Shown here: positions 19,543 through 29,391 of the stretch, one piece after another | Position numbering within the stretch: position 1 is the first letter of the stretch | Layout of the letters: each line of letters begins with the position of its first letter | Source: an uncultured Treponema sp. | GTDB taxonomy: Bacteria; Spirochaetota; Spirochaetia; Treponematales; Treponemataceae | Direction of reading: 5' to 3' | Length of the DNA stretch: 64,000 nt | Assembly: GCA_946410085.1 (NCBI GenBank) | Contig: CAMJZA010000002.1 | Coordinates: forward strand, 1 to 64,000 | The notes under the pieces: model-generated | What the model saw: only the letters and a program-made list of their open reading frames with translations | What the model was told of the DNA's origin: nothing | Database searches by the model: none | Made by a program: the position numbers and the translations under genes

Positions 19543-20080
19543 GAAGCCCCCTGTACCGGCACAAAACAGTCCGCAGCCGGACAAACATCCGAAGCAACGG
19601 CCGGACAAGCGTCCGGGCCAACGGCCGTGGATTTGGGTAGACGCAGATTCCTTTCCTGCAAAGGCACGGGACCTGCTGCTGAAAACGGCGGGCGGCAAGG
19701 GACTCCGCATCATCTATGTGGCAAATCACGACATACCCTTCAGTCTGAGCAATCCCCTCTTTGAAATGCGGATCTGCCCCAACATGCCCGGTGCAGCGGA
19801 CGACTGCATCGCAGACGGCTGTATACCCGGAGACATCGCAGCAACCCGTGACATTCCCCTTGCCGCCCGCCTCGTGGACAGGGGCGTGCACGTCATCAAC
19901 GACCGGGGCGTGTACTACGACAGGCGGACGGTGGAAAAGCGGCTCAAGGAGCGCGAGCTTTCCCTGCAGATGGAAGCGCTCGGCCTGCATACCGGCCACA
20001 GCCGCGAAGGCTACGGAGGCAGGGAGCTGGATGCGTTCGGCAAGTGCCTGCATGCCCTCCTCGCCTCGCTGGGCCTGTAA
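19526..20080 (+). CDS. YaiI/YqxD (DUF188) family protein
   Basis: IWVDADSFPAKARDLLLKTA...DRGVHVINDRGVYYD. Confidence 0.85.
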   Translation: MPMMSEKPPVPAQNSPQPDKHPKQRPDKRPGQRPWIWVDADSFPAKARDLLLKTAGGKGLRIIYVANHDIPFSLSNPLFEMRICPNMPGAADDCIADGCIPGDIAATRDIPLAARLVDRGVHVINDRGVYYDRRTVEKRLKERELSLQMEALGLHTGHSREGYGGRELDAFGKCLHALLASLGL

Positions 20081-20143
20081 GCAGGGCAGCAGGACGGGGC
20101 CTTTTATCGGGCAGGATTTTCAGGCGGGGCGGACGGGGCAGCT

Positions 20144-21238
20144 ATGGACTTTACGGTATTTACGGCGGGAAAGGATGACGGCGGCAAGCGCCTGGACCGG
20201 GTAGTTCGGGCAGTGATGGACGGCAGGGCAACCCCGGACACGAATATCTTTCAGGCCTTGCGGAAACGGCTCATACGGCTCAACGGCAATAAGGCAGAGC
20301 CCTCGGCACGGGTACAGGTGGGGGACCGGATAGAGATAGCCGGATTCCTGCTGCAGCCCTCCCCTGCCGGGGCATCGCTTCCCGCCCAGCCGCCCGCCCC
20401 CGACACGACCCGGCCAGCCCCGTCCGCCCGCAGCAGTACACGGCTGGAAGTCCTCTTCCAGAACGATGACATCATGTTCATCAACAAGAGCGCGGGCATC
20501 AGCGTGCAGCCCTCATCAGGCAGCAAGGAGAGCATCAGTCAGATTGTCAGGGCGGCATGGGAAGCGGCAGGACCGCACGGCTCACTCTCGTTCATTCCTG
20601 CCCCCCTCCACCGGCTTGACCGCTACACGTCGGGAGTCCTCGCCATATCCCGGAGCGCACGGGGAGCCGCCTGGTTCAGCCGGGCGATACAGGAACGGAC
20701 GATACGGAAGTTCTACCTCGGAATCTGCCAAGGGCTGCTTGAGAAAGATGAGCTGTGGGAGGACATGCTGACCGCCGGGGAAGCGGGCGGCGGCAGGGGC
20801 ACCGGCTTCCACACGGTACAGCGGGCGGCAGCGACCGGGGACGGCGATACAGCCGGCGGCAATCTCGCCCGCACGCGGGTACATCCCGTCAGCTCCGGCC
20901 GCCGGGGGCAGGACGATCTGACCCTCGTGCAGTACGAGCTTTTGACCGGACGCAAGCACCAGATACGCGCCCAGTCCGCCCTGCACGGCCACCCCCTCTA
21001 CGGCGACACTGCCTACGGAGGCAAGCCCTGCGGCGGCACCGGTAGCGGAGCCCCCGGCGGGCTCTTCTTCCTGCACGCAGTCAGGATGGAGTTCCCGGCA
21101 GACAATCCCCTCGTCCTGCCCCCCTGCATCGAGGCCCCCCTGCCGCAGGCGTTTGCGGCGTTCATCGGATGCGGGCAGGGCGAATTTCCCGGCTTTTCCA
21201 CGGCGGAAGCTTGCAAAAGTTCCCGTCTGCCCGTATAA
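20144..21238 (+). CDS. RluA-family pseudouridine synthase
   Basis: S4-like N-terminus; PAPLHRLDRYTSGVLAISRS; GRKHQIRAQSALHGHPLYGD. Confidence 0.92.
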   Translation: MDFTVFTAGKDDGGKRLDRVVRAVMDGRATPDTNIFQALRKRLIRLNGNKAEPSARVQVGDRIEIAGFLLQPSPAGASLPAQPPAPDTTRPAPSARSSTRLEVLFQNDDIMFINKSAGISVQPSSGSKESISQIVRAAWEAAGPHGSLSFIPAPLHRLDRYTSGVLAISRSARGAAWFSRAIQERTIRKFYLGICQGLLEKDELWEDMLTAGEAGGGRGTGFHTVQRAAATGDGDTAGGNLARTRVHPVSSGRRGQDDLTLVQYELLTGRKHQIRAQSALHGHPLYGDTAYGGKPCGGTGSGAPGGLFFLHAVRMEFPADNPLVLPPCIEAPLPQAFAAFIGCGQGEFPGFSTAEACKSSRLPV

Positions 21239-21252
21239 TGAACGAAAAGGAT

Positions 21253-22137
21253 ATGAGTTTATTTTCAAAGTTAAAAAACCACGGCATGACAATCTATGCA
21301 CTCACCGGCAAAAGCGGTACGGGAAAAAGCTTTCGGGCAAAGCTGATTTCCGAGCAGTACGCACTGACCGCCATGATAGACGACGGGCTTTTGATACAGG
21401 ATGAGAAAATCGTCGCGGGGAAGTCCGCAAAGCACGAAAAAACCTATATGGGTGCTGTCCGCGTCGCCCTTTTTGACGATAAGGAGCACCGCGATGCCGT
21501 CGCAAAGGCAATTCAGAAACAGAAGGTAAAGCGGATTCTTGTACTCGGAACGAGCGAAAAGATGGTTCAGAAAATCTGCGACCGCCTTCAGATACCGCAG
21601 CCGGAAAAATTCATCCATATCGAAGAAGTTGCAACACAGGAAGAAATTCAGAAGGCAATCGTCAGCCGGAACGCGGAAGGCAAGCACGTCATTCCCGTTC
21701 CCGCCATCGAAGTAAAAAAATCCTACCCGCAGATTTTCTATGATTCAGTGCGGGGTCTCCTTTCCAAGGAACTGGGAAAAACCGGCAAAAAGCTGAAGAA
21801 AGACAGGATGACGGAAAAATCCATCGTAACGCCGGAATTCAGCAAGAAAGGCAGGCTGGAAATTTCACAGGCAGCCCTCGTCGAAATGACCCAGCACTGC
21901 ATTGAACAGTTCGGCCAGGACAACGACATACAGATACACGTCAGGAAACTGGTCATAAAGCCGGAAAAACAGGGCTACCGGCTCGTCCTGACGATCGACG
22001 TTCCCTTCGGCAAGCAGCTGATGGGCACGATCCACAAGCTGCAGGAGTACATCATCAGCAACATTGAACGGACCACCGGCCTCATGCTCGAAATCAGCAT
22101 CATCATAGACAAGATTATAATGGACAAACAGGCCTGA
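21253..22137 (+). CDS. P-loop ATPase with C-terminal Asp23/Gls24-like domain
   Basis: YALTGKSGTGKSFRAK Walker A near N-terminus; C-terminal Asp23-like pattern. Start 21253 preferred because TATAAT (21234-21239) overlaps the upstream ATG at 21238. Confidence 0.75.
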   Translation: MSLFSKLKNHGMTIYALTGKSGTGKSFRAKLISEQYALTAMIDDGLLIQDEKIVAGKSAKHEKTYMGAVRVALFDDKEHRDAVAKAIQKQKVKRILVLGTSEKMVQKICDRLQIPQPEKFIHIEEVATQEEIQKAIVSRNAEGKHVIPVPAIEVKKSYPQIFYDSVRGLLSKELGKTGKKLKKDRMTEKSIVTPEFSKKGRLEISQAALVEMTQHCIEQFGQDNDIQIHVRKLVIKPEKQGYRLVLTIDVPFGKQLMGTIHKLQEYIISNIERTTGLMLEISIIIDKIIMDKQA

Positions 22138-22172
22138 CGGAGCGGACAGGTCACGGTCCTGCAAACGGCGGT

Positions 22173-23072
22173 CTAAGGTTCCGCCGACAGCGCACATGCT
22201 TCAAGCAGATTGTCCAGCGTGACACCGCTGATGCTGTAGCGGTAGTTTACTGCCTGCAGTGCCTGCCGGTCTTCGTCTGACACCGCCGGTCCGGGGAGCA
22301 GGGTCGGAATGACGATATAGGCTGCATCCTTCCGGTAGACCGAAAACAGGATTTCCGCCCCGTTTCCAAAATACAGCTTTGCCGCATAGTCGACCGCAAG
22401 GCCTTCACGGGGGCGGATGTTCTCGAGCCTGCCCCGTCGGAGCTGCCCGTCGGCTTCTGCCCTGCCAAGGCCCGTCAGGCATTGGGGATACAGGAAGGGA
22501 TCTGCCCAGAAGGACTCATCGGCAGACAGCAGGGGGAGGATGCCGGCGTCAACGGCATACACGGCGGTATCTGCCGCTGAACGGACAGCGACCCGCCCCG
22601 TCATGGAATCTTCGTTCCCGAACAGGAGGGACGAAAGCGTCCTGTGAGATGAGTCGGAAAAGCGGAGGGAAAAGGCATCCTGTTCCCTGACGCCGAAATT
22701 GTCCCAGTCCCTGCGGGATGAGGACATTTCATACGAACTCACGGATGATGAGGCAAGGACCAAAAGCTTTTCCACCAGCTGCGTGTCGGCAGGCCAGATA
22801 AACTCATGGTTCCCGTCGCTGGAACTTCCCAGCCAGATTCCGCCCCGCTTTACCAGGCTCACCGACCTGGCCCCCAAAAATTCCCCGTCATTCCGGGACA
22901 GGTCAACGGTGCATACGCTATCCCGTGCGGCCGGATTCAGCAGGACAAGCTCCCGGCTCCGGGGCTGCCTGCGGTGCATGAAGGGAAAGAAAGAAAGGAC
23001 AAAAAGCAGGAGGAGCGCAAGGTCAAAGAGGTAAAAGAAAAGTATCCCCCGAGCCCTCGACAGGCGCTTCAT
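22173..23072 (-). CDS. DUF4340-like membrane-anchored protein
   Basis: N-terminal TM; KRGGIWLGSS...DTQLVEKLLVLASS...WDNFGV pattern. Confidence 0.65.
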   Translation of the reverse strand: MKRLSRARGILFFYLFDLALLLLFVLSFFPFMHRRQPRSRELVLLNPAARDSVCTVDLSRNDGEFLGARSVSLVKRGGIWLGSSSDGNHEFIWPADTQLVEKLLVLASSSVSSYEMSSSRRDWDNFGVREQDAFSLRFSDSSHRTLSSLLFGNEDSMTGRVAVRSAADTAVYAVDAGILPLLSADESFWADPFLYPQCLTGLGRAEADGQLRRGRLENIRPREGLAVDYAAKLYFGNGAEILFSVYRKDAAYIVIPTLLPGPAVSDEDRQALQAVNYRYSISGVTLDNLLEACALSAEP

Positions 23073-23434
23073 TCAGCAAAGAGCATGGCCCGGAGATAGG
23101 AATCCCGAGCCTCCTCGAGCGCCAGATCAATCGTCCAGAGCGGCCATTCGGGATGCTCGCGCATTGCCTGCTGCCGGAGGCTGTCTTCATACAGGGCGGT
23201 TCCGGCATCGCACATGCTCAGGTCGCGGGTAAATGCAGCAAACTGGCCGGCAGCCCAGGTAAAACTCTCCAGACCGGGATCAAAGGCTTCGGCAGCATCC
23301 CCGGCGGGCGCAGAAGAAGCTGCCTGTTCAGCAGGATCAGCAGGCACACTCAGCGGCGTGCGGAGAATCTCCTGCGCAGCAGCGCCTGCAAGTAACAGCA
23401 GCAGGGCAGAAAGAAAAACAGCGGTTCGTTTCAT
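23069..23434 (-). CDS. Hypothetical secreted protein
   Basis: Signal peptide MKRTAVFLSALLLLLAGAAAQ. Confidence 0.7.
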   Translation of the reverse strand: MKRTAVFLSALLLLLAGAAAQEILRTPLSVPADPAEQAASSAPAGDAAEAFDPGLESFTWAAGQFAAFTRDLSMCDAGTALYEDSLRQQAMREHPEWPLWTIDLALEEARDSYLRAMLFAE

Positions 23435-23487
23435 GGGAAAACTCCTTTTTTCCGTATGATTCTATTGTAACGCAGAACAATCCAAAG

Positions 23488-24669
23488 TCAAGGGCAGCGC
23501 GTCAGCAGATCATTCCAGTCTACGCCCGCACCTGCCCCGACGTCGCGGGTCAGGACACAGCCGGTAAGCAGCCGGGCATACTCCGGCGAAATGCCGGGAG
23601 TCAGGACTTTCTCGGTACGGAGGACGGAAACATCGGCCTCCCCTATCCGATCCCCCTGCTTCATCGCCCGCAGGTAGTGCAGGCTCCGGTTTGTCCTGCC
23701 GTAGTTGGCCCGTTCGCTCGCAGCAAGCCGCTTTACGCCGCTGCCGAGTGCCGCTTCAACCATATCAGAGCCGTACTGCCCGTTCATCTGACGGAGGACT
23801 TCGGGAAGGGCAGCCTGCGGGACACCGTCTTTTTCGCACTTGTGCAGCACAGCCCGGGTCTGGTGTACGGCCTGCACCATCTGGGCAAACTGCTCAGGTT
23901 CCAGTGCAACGGGATCGTCAAGACCGTCAGTCCTGCGGCTGAGCGTAATGTGCTTTTCTATCATCACCCCGCCCACCGCCGCCGTCAGCACGGGAATCAG
24001 GACCGGGTCAAGGCTGTGGTCGCTTATGCCCGTCGGAAGGCCGAATACCCGCCTGAGCGTGTCGACGCAGCGGACGTTATACTCGCGCTCGGGCGCAGGA
24101 TAGCTCGTAATGCAGTGCAGGAGCGTAAGCGGAGGAAGGGAGACTGTTCCCGCCGGAAGAAGCTCGGATGCCTGCCCGCAGGAGCATCCTGCATCCCTGC
24201 GGTCTCCTTCCAGGATGTCAACCGCCCGCTCTATGTCGCCGAGCCGGGAAACCCCGCTCGAAAGGATGATCGGAATGCTCCCGTAATACGCAGCACACGC
24301 TTCCAGCAGGGGCGTGTGGTTTACCTCGGGGCTTGCGATTTTTACTGCATCGGGATGCAGGGCAGCAAGTTCCTTCAGGGACCGCAGTCCAAAGGGCGAG
24401 CAGGCAAAGAGAAGGCCCTTCTTGTGCGCATAGTCCAGGCAGGAAGCATAGAAGGAAACGTCCGCTTCAAGCTCCCGAAAGCGGTCGTAGAGCCTGACCG
24501 CCCCGCCCGGCAGCGTGACGAAACCGGTGTCGGGGTGCAGGATTTCATCGGCATAGACCCACTGGAACTTCACGCAGTCCGCACCCGCATCCGCCGCTGC
24601 GTCTATCAGGGCAAATGCCTTGTCCAGCGAACCGGCATGGGACGTTCCGATTTCTGCAATTACGGTCAT
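23488..24669 (-). CDS. N-acetylneuraminate synthase-family protein (NeuB/SpsE-like) with SAF domain
   Basis: EIGTSHAGSLDKAFALIDAA, DCVKFQ, ISDHSLDP, C-terminal SAF-like region. Confidence 0.88.
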   Translation of the reverse strand: MTVIAEIGTSHAGSLDKAFALIDAAADAGADCVKFQWVYADEILHPDTGFVTLPGGAVRLYDRFRELEADVSFYASCLDYAHKKGLLFACSPFGLRSLKELAALHPDAVKIASPEVNHTPLLEACAAYYGSIPIILSSGVSRLGDIERAVDILEGDRRDAGCSCGQASELLPAGTVSLPPLTLLHCITSYPAPEREYNVRCVDTLRRVFGLPTGISDHSLDPVLIPVLTAAVGGVMIEKHITLSRRTDGLDDPVALEPEQFAQMVQAVHQTRAVLHKCEKDGVPQAALPEVLRQMNGQYGSDMVEAALGSGVKRLAASERANYGRTNRSLHYLRAMKQGDRIGEADVSVLRTEKVLTPGISPEYARLLTGCVLTRDVGAGAGVDWNDLLTRCP

Positions 24670-24672
24670 CTG

Positions 24673-25890
24673 CTAGTACTTCCCCAGCCGCCAGTTGATG
24701 GCGCGCTGCAGGTACTCCTCGTACTGCTTGTTCTCGCCGATTCCCTTTCCCGGCGAGTCGGAAATCTTTACGACGGGAATGCCGTTCGCCTTGACGGTCT
24801 TCATGACGATATTAAGGGGATCAACGCAGGTGTCGTTGACGAGGAAGGTTCCGATGCCGAACGCAACGCGGGTGCGGTCCTTGAAATGCCGGTAAATCTT
24901 CGTTGCCCGCTCAAAGTCCAGGCTGTCGGAAAAGAGCAGGGTTTTCTTGGCCGGGTCTATGCCGAGCTTCTTGTAGTGGGCTATCATCTTCTCGCCCCAC
25001 TCGATCGGGTCGCCGGAATCGTTGCGCACGCCGCTGAACAGGGTCGCATTCTTCACGTCGAAGTCCAGGAGGAAGCAGTCGGTCGTGATGCAGTCCGTCA
25101 GGGCAATTCCCAGCTGCACGCCGTAGAGCTCATGCCAGTCGTCCATGACGAACTTATTGGAATAGGCGGGGTTGCGCTCCGGGTAGCCCTGCCCCGTCAC
25201 CATGAAGACCTCGTGCGCCATCGTACCGATGGCGGTCAGGCCCTCCTTCATCGCGATTTCCACGTTGGAGGTACCGGAGAAGACGCTGCCGCCGAGCCGG
25301 CCGGCCTCGTTCGCTTCCTTGAACATCCTGATAATCTGTTCCTGGGTCCCCTTGTTGAAGCGGCGGCGGGTGCCGAATTCGCTGAAGGCCCCGATCTCGT
25401 ACGTGCCGCCTGCGAGACTCTCTATCTTGCCCTTCGCCCGCTCGATGGCGGAATCCGCAATCTCCTGATAGCGGTCCTTATACCGGTAGGCATAATAGAC
25501 GTTGTTGACGATGGACAGGACGGGGATTTCGTAGTAAATCGTCAGGAACCAGGGGCCGACCGTCCTGATGTTCAGTCCGCATTCCGCATCGGTATTGATG
25601 ATGAAGTGCTCCAGCATGGGATGCCAGACCGCAAGGAAGGAGATGTAGCCCTTGTCCAGCCACTTGATCGAGGCAAGATAGTCCAGTTCCTCCTTCTTGA
25701 ACTGCACCTGGCAGTAGAGGGCGATCTGGCGCTTGATTTCTTCTACCATTTCAGGGGTAAAATGCACGTCCCTGTTGCGGCACACGAACTTCCACTCGAC
25801 GTTCGCATCCCCGTACATCCGCATGGCAAGCTGGCCCATACTGAACTTATACAGGTCGGTATCCAAAAAGCTAGTGATAATCTGTTCCAT
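24673..25890 (-). CDS. pncB: Nicotinate phosphoribosyltransferase
   Basis: TDLYKFSMGQ, EFGTRRRF, GTSNVEIA, DSGDPIEWGEK. Confidence 0.94.
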   Translation of the reverse strand: MEQIITSFLDTDLYKFSMGQLAMRMYGDANVEWKFVCRNRDVHFTPEMVEEIKRQIALYCQVQFKKEELDYLASIKWLDKGYISFLAVWHPMLEHFIINTDAECGLNIRTVGPWFLTIYYEIPVLSIVNNVYYAYRYKDRYQEIADSAIERAKGKIESLAGGTYEIGAFSEFGTRRRFNKGTQEQIIRMFKEANEAGRLGGSVFSGTSNVEIAMKEGLTAIGTMAHEVFMVTGQGYPERNPAYSNKFVMDDWHELYGVQLGIALTDCITTDCFLLDFDVKNATLFSGVRNDSGDPIEWGEKMIAHYKKLGIDPAKKTLLFSDSLDFERATKIYRHFKDRTRVAFGIGTFLVNDTCVDPLNIVMKTVKANGIPVVKISDSPGKGIGENKQYEEYLQRAINWRLGKY

Positions 25891-26056
25891 AAAATCGGCT
25901 GCTCCTGTTCCATGCCCTGGCAGACCGGGGCATACATAGCATAAATTCTACCATAAACAGGCAGCGGGTTTCAAGGGCGACTGTACACGTCCGGCAAAAA
26001 TCAATATAATGGCGGACAGCACAGCAACACATTCAGTACATTTACAGGAGTCTATT

Positions 26057-27697
26057 TTGATTACAGTAAGCGATTTGAGCCTCAAATTCAGCGAGAAACC
26101 GCTCTTTAAAGACGTCAATCTGAAATTTACGAAAGGCAACTGCTACGGCATAATCGGTGCGAACGGAGCAGGCAAATCTACCTTCTTGAAAGTCCTCTCC
26201 GGAGAGGAAGAGCATGACGGAGGCGAGGTCTCCATTACCCCCGGCGAGCGCATGGCCAAGCTGAGCCAGGACCACTTCGCATTTGACGCATACTCGGTCA
26301 AGGAGACCGTCATGATGGGCTTTCCCCGCCTGTATGAAATCGGCAAGGAAAAGGACGCGATATACGAGAAGCCGGACTTTTCCGAGGAGGACGGCATCCG
26401 CGCGAGCGAACTGGAGGCAGAGTTCGGCGAGCTGGGCGGCTACGAGGCGGAAAACCAGATAGAACAGATGCTTTCCGGTCTGGGACTGGAAGAGGAGTTC
26501 CATGACAAGATGATGAGCGACCTGGACGAAAGCCAGAAAGTCCGCGTCCTCCTCGCACAGGCCCTCTTCGGCAGCCCCGACATCCTGCTCCTCGACGAGC
26601 CGACCAACGGTCTTGACCTTGAATCGATCAGCTGGCTTGAGGAATTCCTGATTGAGTTCCCCAACATCGTCATCGTCGTCAGCCACGACCGCCACTTCCT
26701 GAATGCCGTCTGCACCTACACCTGCGACATTGACTACGGTAAGATTACCCAGTACGCCGGCAACTACGACTTCTGGTACCAGATGAGCCAGATCATGCAG
26801 AAGCAGGCCAAGGACGAGAAGAAAAAGCGCGAGGATAAGATGGCCGAGCTCAAGACCTTTATTGCCCGCTTCGCAAGCAACGTGTCCAAGGCGGGACAGG
26901 CTTCCAGCCGCAAGAAGGTACTTGAGAAGATGGAGCTGGAGGACATGCCGGTTACGAGCCGCAAGTTCCCCTGGGTCCACTTCCAGAGCGACCGGCCCAT
27001 CGGTAACTTTGTCCTGACGGCCGAGAACCTCAATGCAAAGGACGGCGACGGTACGCCCCTCCTGAACAATTTTTCGATTACGATTCACCCCGGCGAGAAG
27101 GTCGCCTTCGTGGGCATGGAGCAGAACTCCAAGACCGCATTCTTCAACATCATTGCAGGAGAGGCAAAGTCGGAGGGCGGGACCGTCAACTGGGGACAGA
27201 CGACGAGTTTCTCCTACCTGGCACGCGACAACGGCAGGTACTTCCAGAACGAGCTGAACATCACCGACTGGCTCAAGCAGTTCTCCAAGGAGCAGGACGA
27301 CGCATACGTGCGCGGATTCCTCGGCAGGATGCTCTTTACCGGCGATGAAAGCCTCAAGAAGGTCAAGGTCCTAAGCGGAGGCGAGAAGGTCCGCTGCATG
27401 CTGTCCAAGATGATGCTTTCCGGCGCGAACGTCCTTATCCTGGACGACCCGACCAACCACCTGGATCTGGAGTCCATCGAAAGCCTTAACGAGGGCCTGG
27501 TCCGCTTCCCCGGCGTCGTCATCTTCAACAGCCACGACCACGAGTTCATCTCGACGATTGCAAACCGCATCATCGAGATTACGCCCCGGGGCGTGATTGA
27601 CCGCATGATGAACTTTGACGACTACCTCAAGGACGATCAGGTGAAGGCCCTGCGCAAGGAATACTACGCCGGCCTCAAGAAGAAGATACGGATATAG
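26057..27697 (+). CDS. ABC-F family ATP-binding protein, TTG start
   Basis: Two ABC cassettes, linker signature region, no TM. TTG start with AGGAG; upstream ATG at 26009 overlaps TATAAT (26005-26010). Confidence 0.93.
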   Translation: MITVSDLSLKFSEKPLFKDVNLKFTKGNCYGIIGANGAGKSTFLKVLSGEEEHDGGEVSITPGERMAKLSQDHFAFDAYSVKETVMMGFPRLYEIGKEKDAIYEKPDFSEEDGIRASELEAEFGELGGYEAENQIEQMLSGLGLEEEFHDKMMSDLDESQKVRVLLAQALFGSPDILLLDEPTNGLDLESISWLEEFLIEFPNIVIVVSHDRHFLNAVCTYTCDIDYGKITQYAGNYDFWYQMSQIMQKQAKDEKKKREDKMAELKTFIARFASNVSKAGQASSRKKVLEKMELEDMPVTSRKFPWVHFQSDRPIGNFVLTAENLNAKDGDGTPLLNNFSITIHPGEKVAFVGMEQNSKTAFFNIIAGEAKSEGGTVNWGQTTSFSYLARDNGRYFQNELNITDWLKQFSKEQDDAYVRGFLGRMLFTGDESLKKVKVLSGGEKVRCMLSKMMLSGANVLILDDPTNHLDLESIESLNEGLVRFPGVVIFNSHDHEFISTIANRIIEITPRGVIDRMMNFDDYLKDDQVKALRKEYYAGLKKKIRI

Positions 27698-27731
27698 GAT
27701 TGAAACGCCGGCAGGGACAGGAAGACAAGCA

Positions 27732-27788
27732 GACGGGACAGGCTGCACGATTCTGTCCCGTCCGGCGGAGTCCGCCCCCTGCGGGGGA
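27732..27788 (+). terminator. Hairpin cluster after ABC-F gene; first hairpin terminator-like
   Basis: GACGGGACAG/CTGTCCCGTC perfect 10-bp stem followed by GGCGG/CCGCC and CCCCC/GGGGG. Confidence 0.5.
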
Positions 27789-27916
27789 AGCCGGTGTCAT
27801 TTTTCATGCAATCACCGTCTGCCTTTTTATCGGTAAAAGGCAGGGAAAAAAAAATCTTGCCATTTCTGCATTCACCGCTTATAATTACCGTTATCGAATC
27901 AATCAGGAGGTTACCG

Positions 27917-29368
27917 ATGCTCTCCGGCTCCAAAAAGCTTATCCTTGTGATTACCGCCATATCCGCTTTTTTGTGCAGTGTACAGGCAGACGACTATGCA
28001 GCCTTGCTTGCAAAAGCCAGGGATTATGAGTCCAAGGGGCAATATGCCCATGCGCTCGGAACCTATTGGGATGCCATGGAGTCTGCCCCCGGAAAGGCTT
28101 CTGAAGCCTGCGATGCATACGGGCGGATTGCCCGCACCGTTGGCAGCGGAGCGGTCGGCAGCGACAATGACTCTTATACCAGTTGGATTATGATGTATAC
28201 TGATTTGGAGTCTTACTGTCTTGAGAGCGGGATTTATGCCCTCGCTGTCTCCGAGCTGAAAAAAGGCAGGCCTGACAAGACTACCGGCACACTGTCATAC
28301 AGCGCCGATGTTTCACTTGTCAAATCCAAAAAGTATGATGATATATGCTCTCTCTTTCAGACGGGGAATAAGGCCGTCCGGGGATTGAAGTGGAAGGCAG
28401 TACCTGCTGACTTTGACAAGGCAGTTTCGGCGAAAGTCCCGTCAGGAAAGGATTATTCCGTTCAGTTTGCCCTTGAAGACAGGGATGGAAACATTCTGTC
28501 CAAGGGGGAGCTGCAGCAGCTCGGGAAAACATCCGTGGTCTATGTGTTCTCCGGTCTCTCCGAGGATGTTTCTGCTGCCATAGACGATGGGGTGGCGAAG
28601 ATTGTACCTGTTGTCTTTGTGCGCAACGGGGAGGATATTCCCGTCAAGCTGACGGTCAAAGGAGGCTTCAGCACCGACACGCACGCTGTTGCGCTTTCCC
28701 AGTTTGACTACGGTACTGTCGCTGTGAAGGGAACAGATTCCAAAGAAAGGAATTTCAGTTTCCGCATGATGAGCACCGAAGTCACCCAGCTTCAGTACAA
28801 GGCTATTACAGGTAAAAACCCTTCGAGCTTTAAAGGCAGGGACAGGCCCGCAGAGTGCATAAGCTGGTATAAGGCTGTGGAGTTCTGCAACCTTCTGAGC
28901 GAGACACAGGGCCTCACGCCAGTTTACAGTATCAAGGGATCCCGGAATGTCGGGAACTGGGGGACATGGAATGTCAAAGACCTTGAAGCAGATGCCGGGG
29001 CTGACGGCTGGAGGCTTCCCTCCCTGAATGAATGGCTGTTTGCCTTTCAGGAGGGGGAACATGGAAGTTCGTATGCTTACAGTGGCAGCGATAACCTGGA
29101 TGAAGTGGCATGGTACGGTCTGAACAGCAAGGAGACTCATGATGTGGCTTCAAAAAAGCCGAATGCCTTGGGTATTTATGACATGAGCGGAAATGTCTGG
29201 GAATGGTGTTTCGACCTAGATGGCGTCAAAACGAGAAGAAGCATTATGGGCGGAAGCTGGCTTTCCGGCAATGCCTACTGTCAAGCTGCAGAAGGCCATT
29301 CTTATGCCGTGGATGCAAATGCTGCTACCAAACAATTTGGATTCCGCATTGTCCGTTCCGCAGAATAG
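27917..29368 (+). CDS. Secreted protein with formylglycine-generating-enzyme (SUMF1-like) domain
   Basis: Signal peptide; TEVTQLQYKAITGKNPSSFKG...WRLPSLNEWLFA...NVWEWCFD...GGSW...FGFRIVR. Confidence 0.9.
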   Translation: MLSGSKKLILVITAISAFLCSVQADDYAALLAKARDYESKGQYAHALGTYWDAMESAPGKASEACDAYGRIARTVGSGAVGSDNDSYTSWIMMYTDLESYCLESGIYALAVSELKKGRPDKTTGTLSYSADVSLVKSKKYDDICSLFQTGNKAVRGLKWKAVPADFDKAVSAKVPSGKDYSVQFALEDRDGNILSKGELQQLGKTSVVYVFSGLSEDVSAAIDDGVAKIVPVVFVRNGEDIPVKLTVKGGFSTDTHAVALSQFDYGTVAVKGTDSKERNFSFRMMSTEVTQLQYKAITGKNPSSFKGRDRPAECISWYKAVEFCNLLSETQGLTPVYSIKGSRNVGNWGTWNVKDLEADAGADGWRLPSLNEWLFAFQEGEHGSSYAYSGSDNLDEVAWYGLNSKETHDVASKKPNALGIYDMSGNVWEWCFDLDGVKTRRSIMGGSWLSGNAYCQAAEGHSYAVDANAATKQFGFRIVRSAE

Positions 29369-29391
29369 CTTTCTGCATGGGGGAGAAGAAT

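Noticed and set aside
23677-25944. 755-aa plus-strand ORF antisense to neuB-like and pncB genes
   Set aside because: Both sense genes are strong family matches in the same frame (starts differ by a multiple of 3). Rare TTA/CTA/TCA codons leave the codon-aligned antisense frame open; product shows no recognisable family.
26042-27088. 348-aa minus-strand ORF inside the ABC-F gene
   Set aside because: Antisense shadow of a well-supported ABC-F coding sequence.
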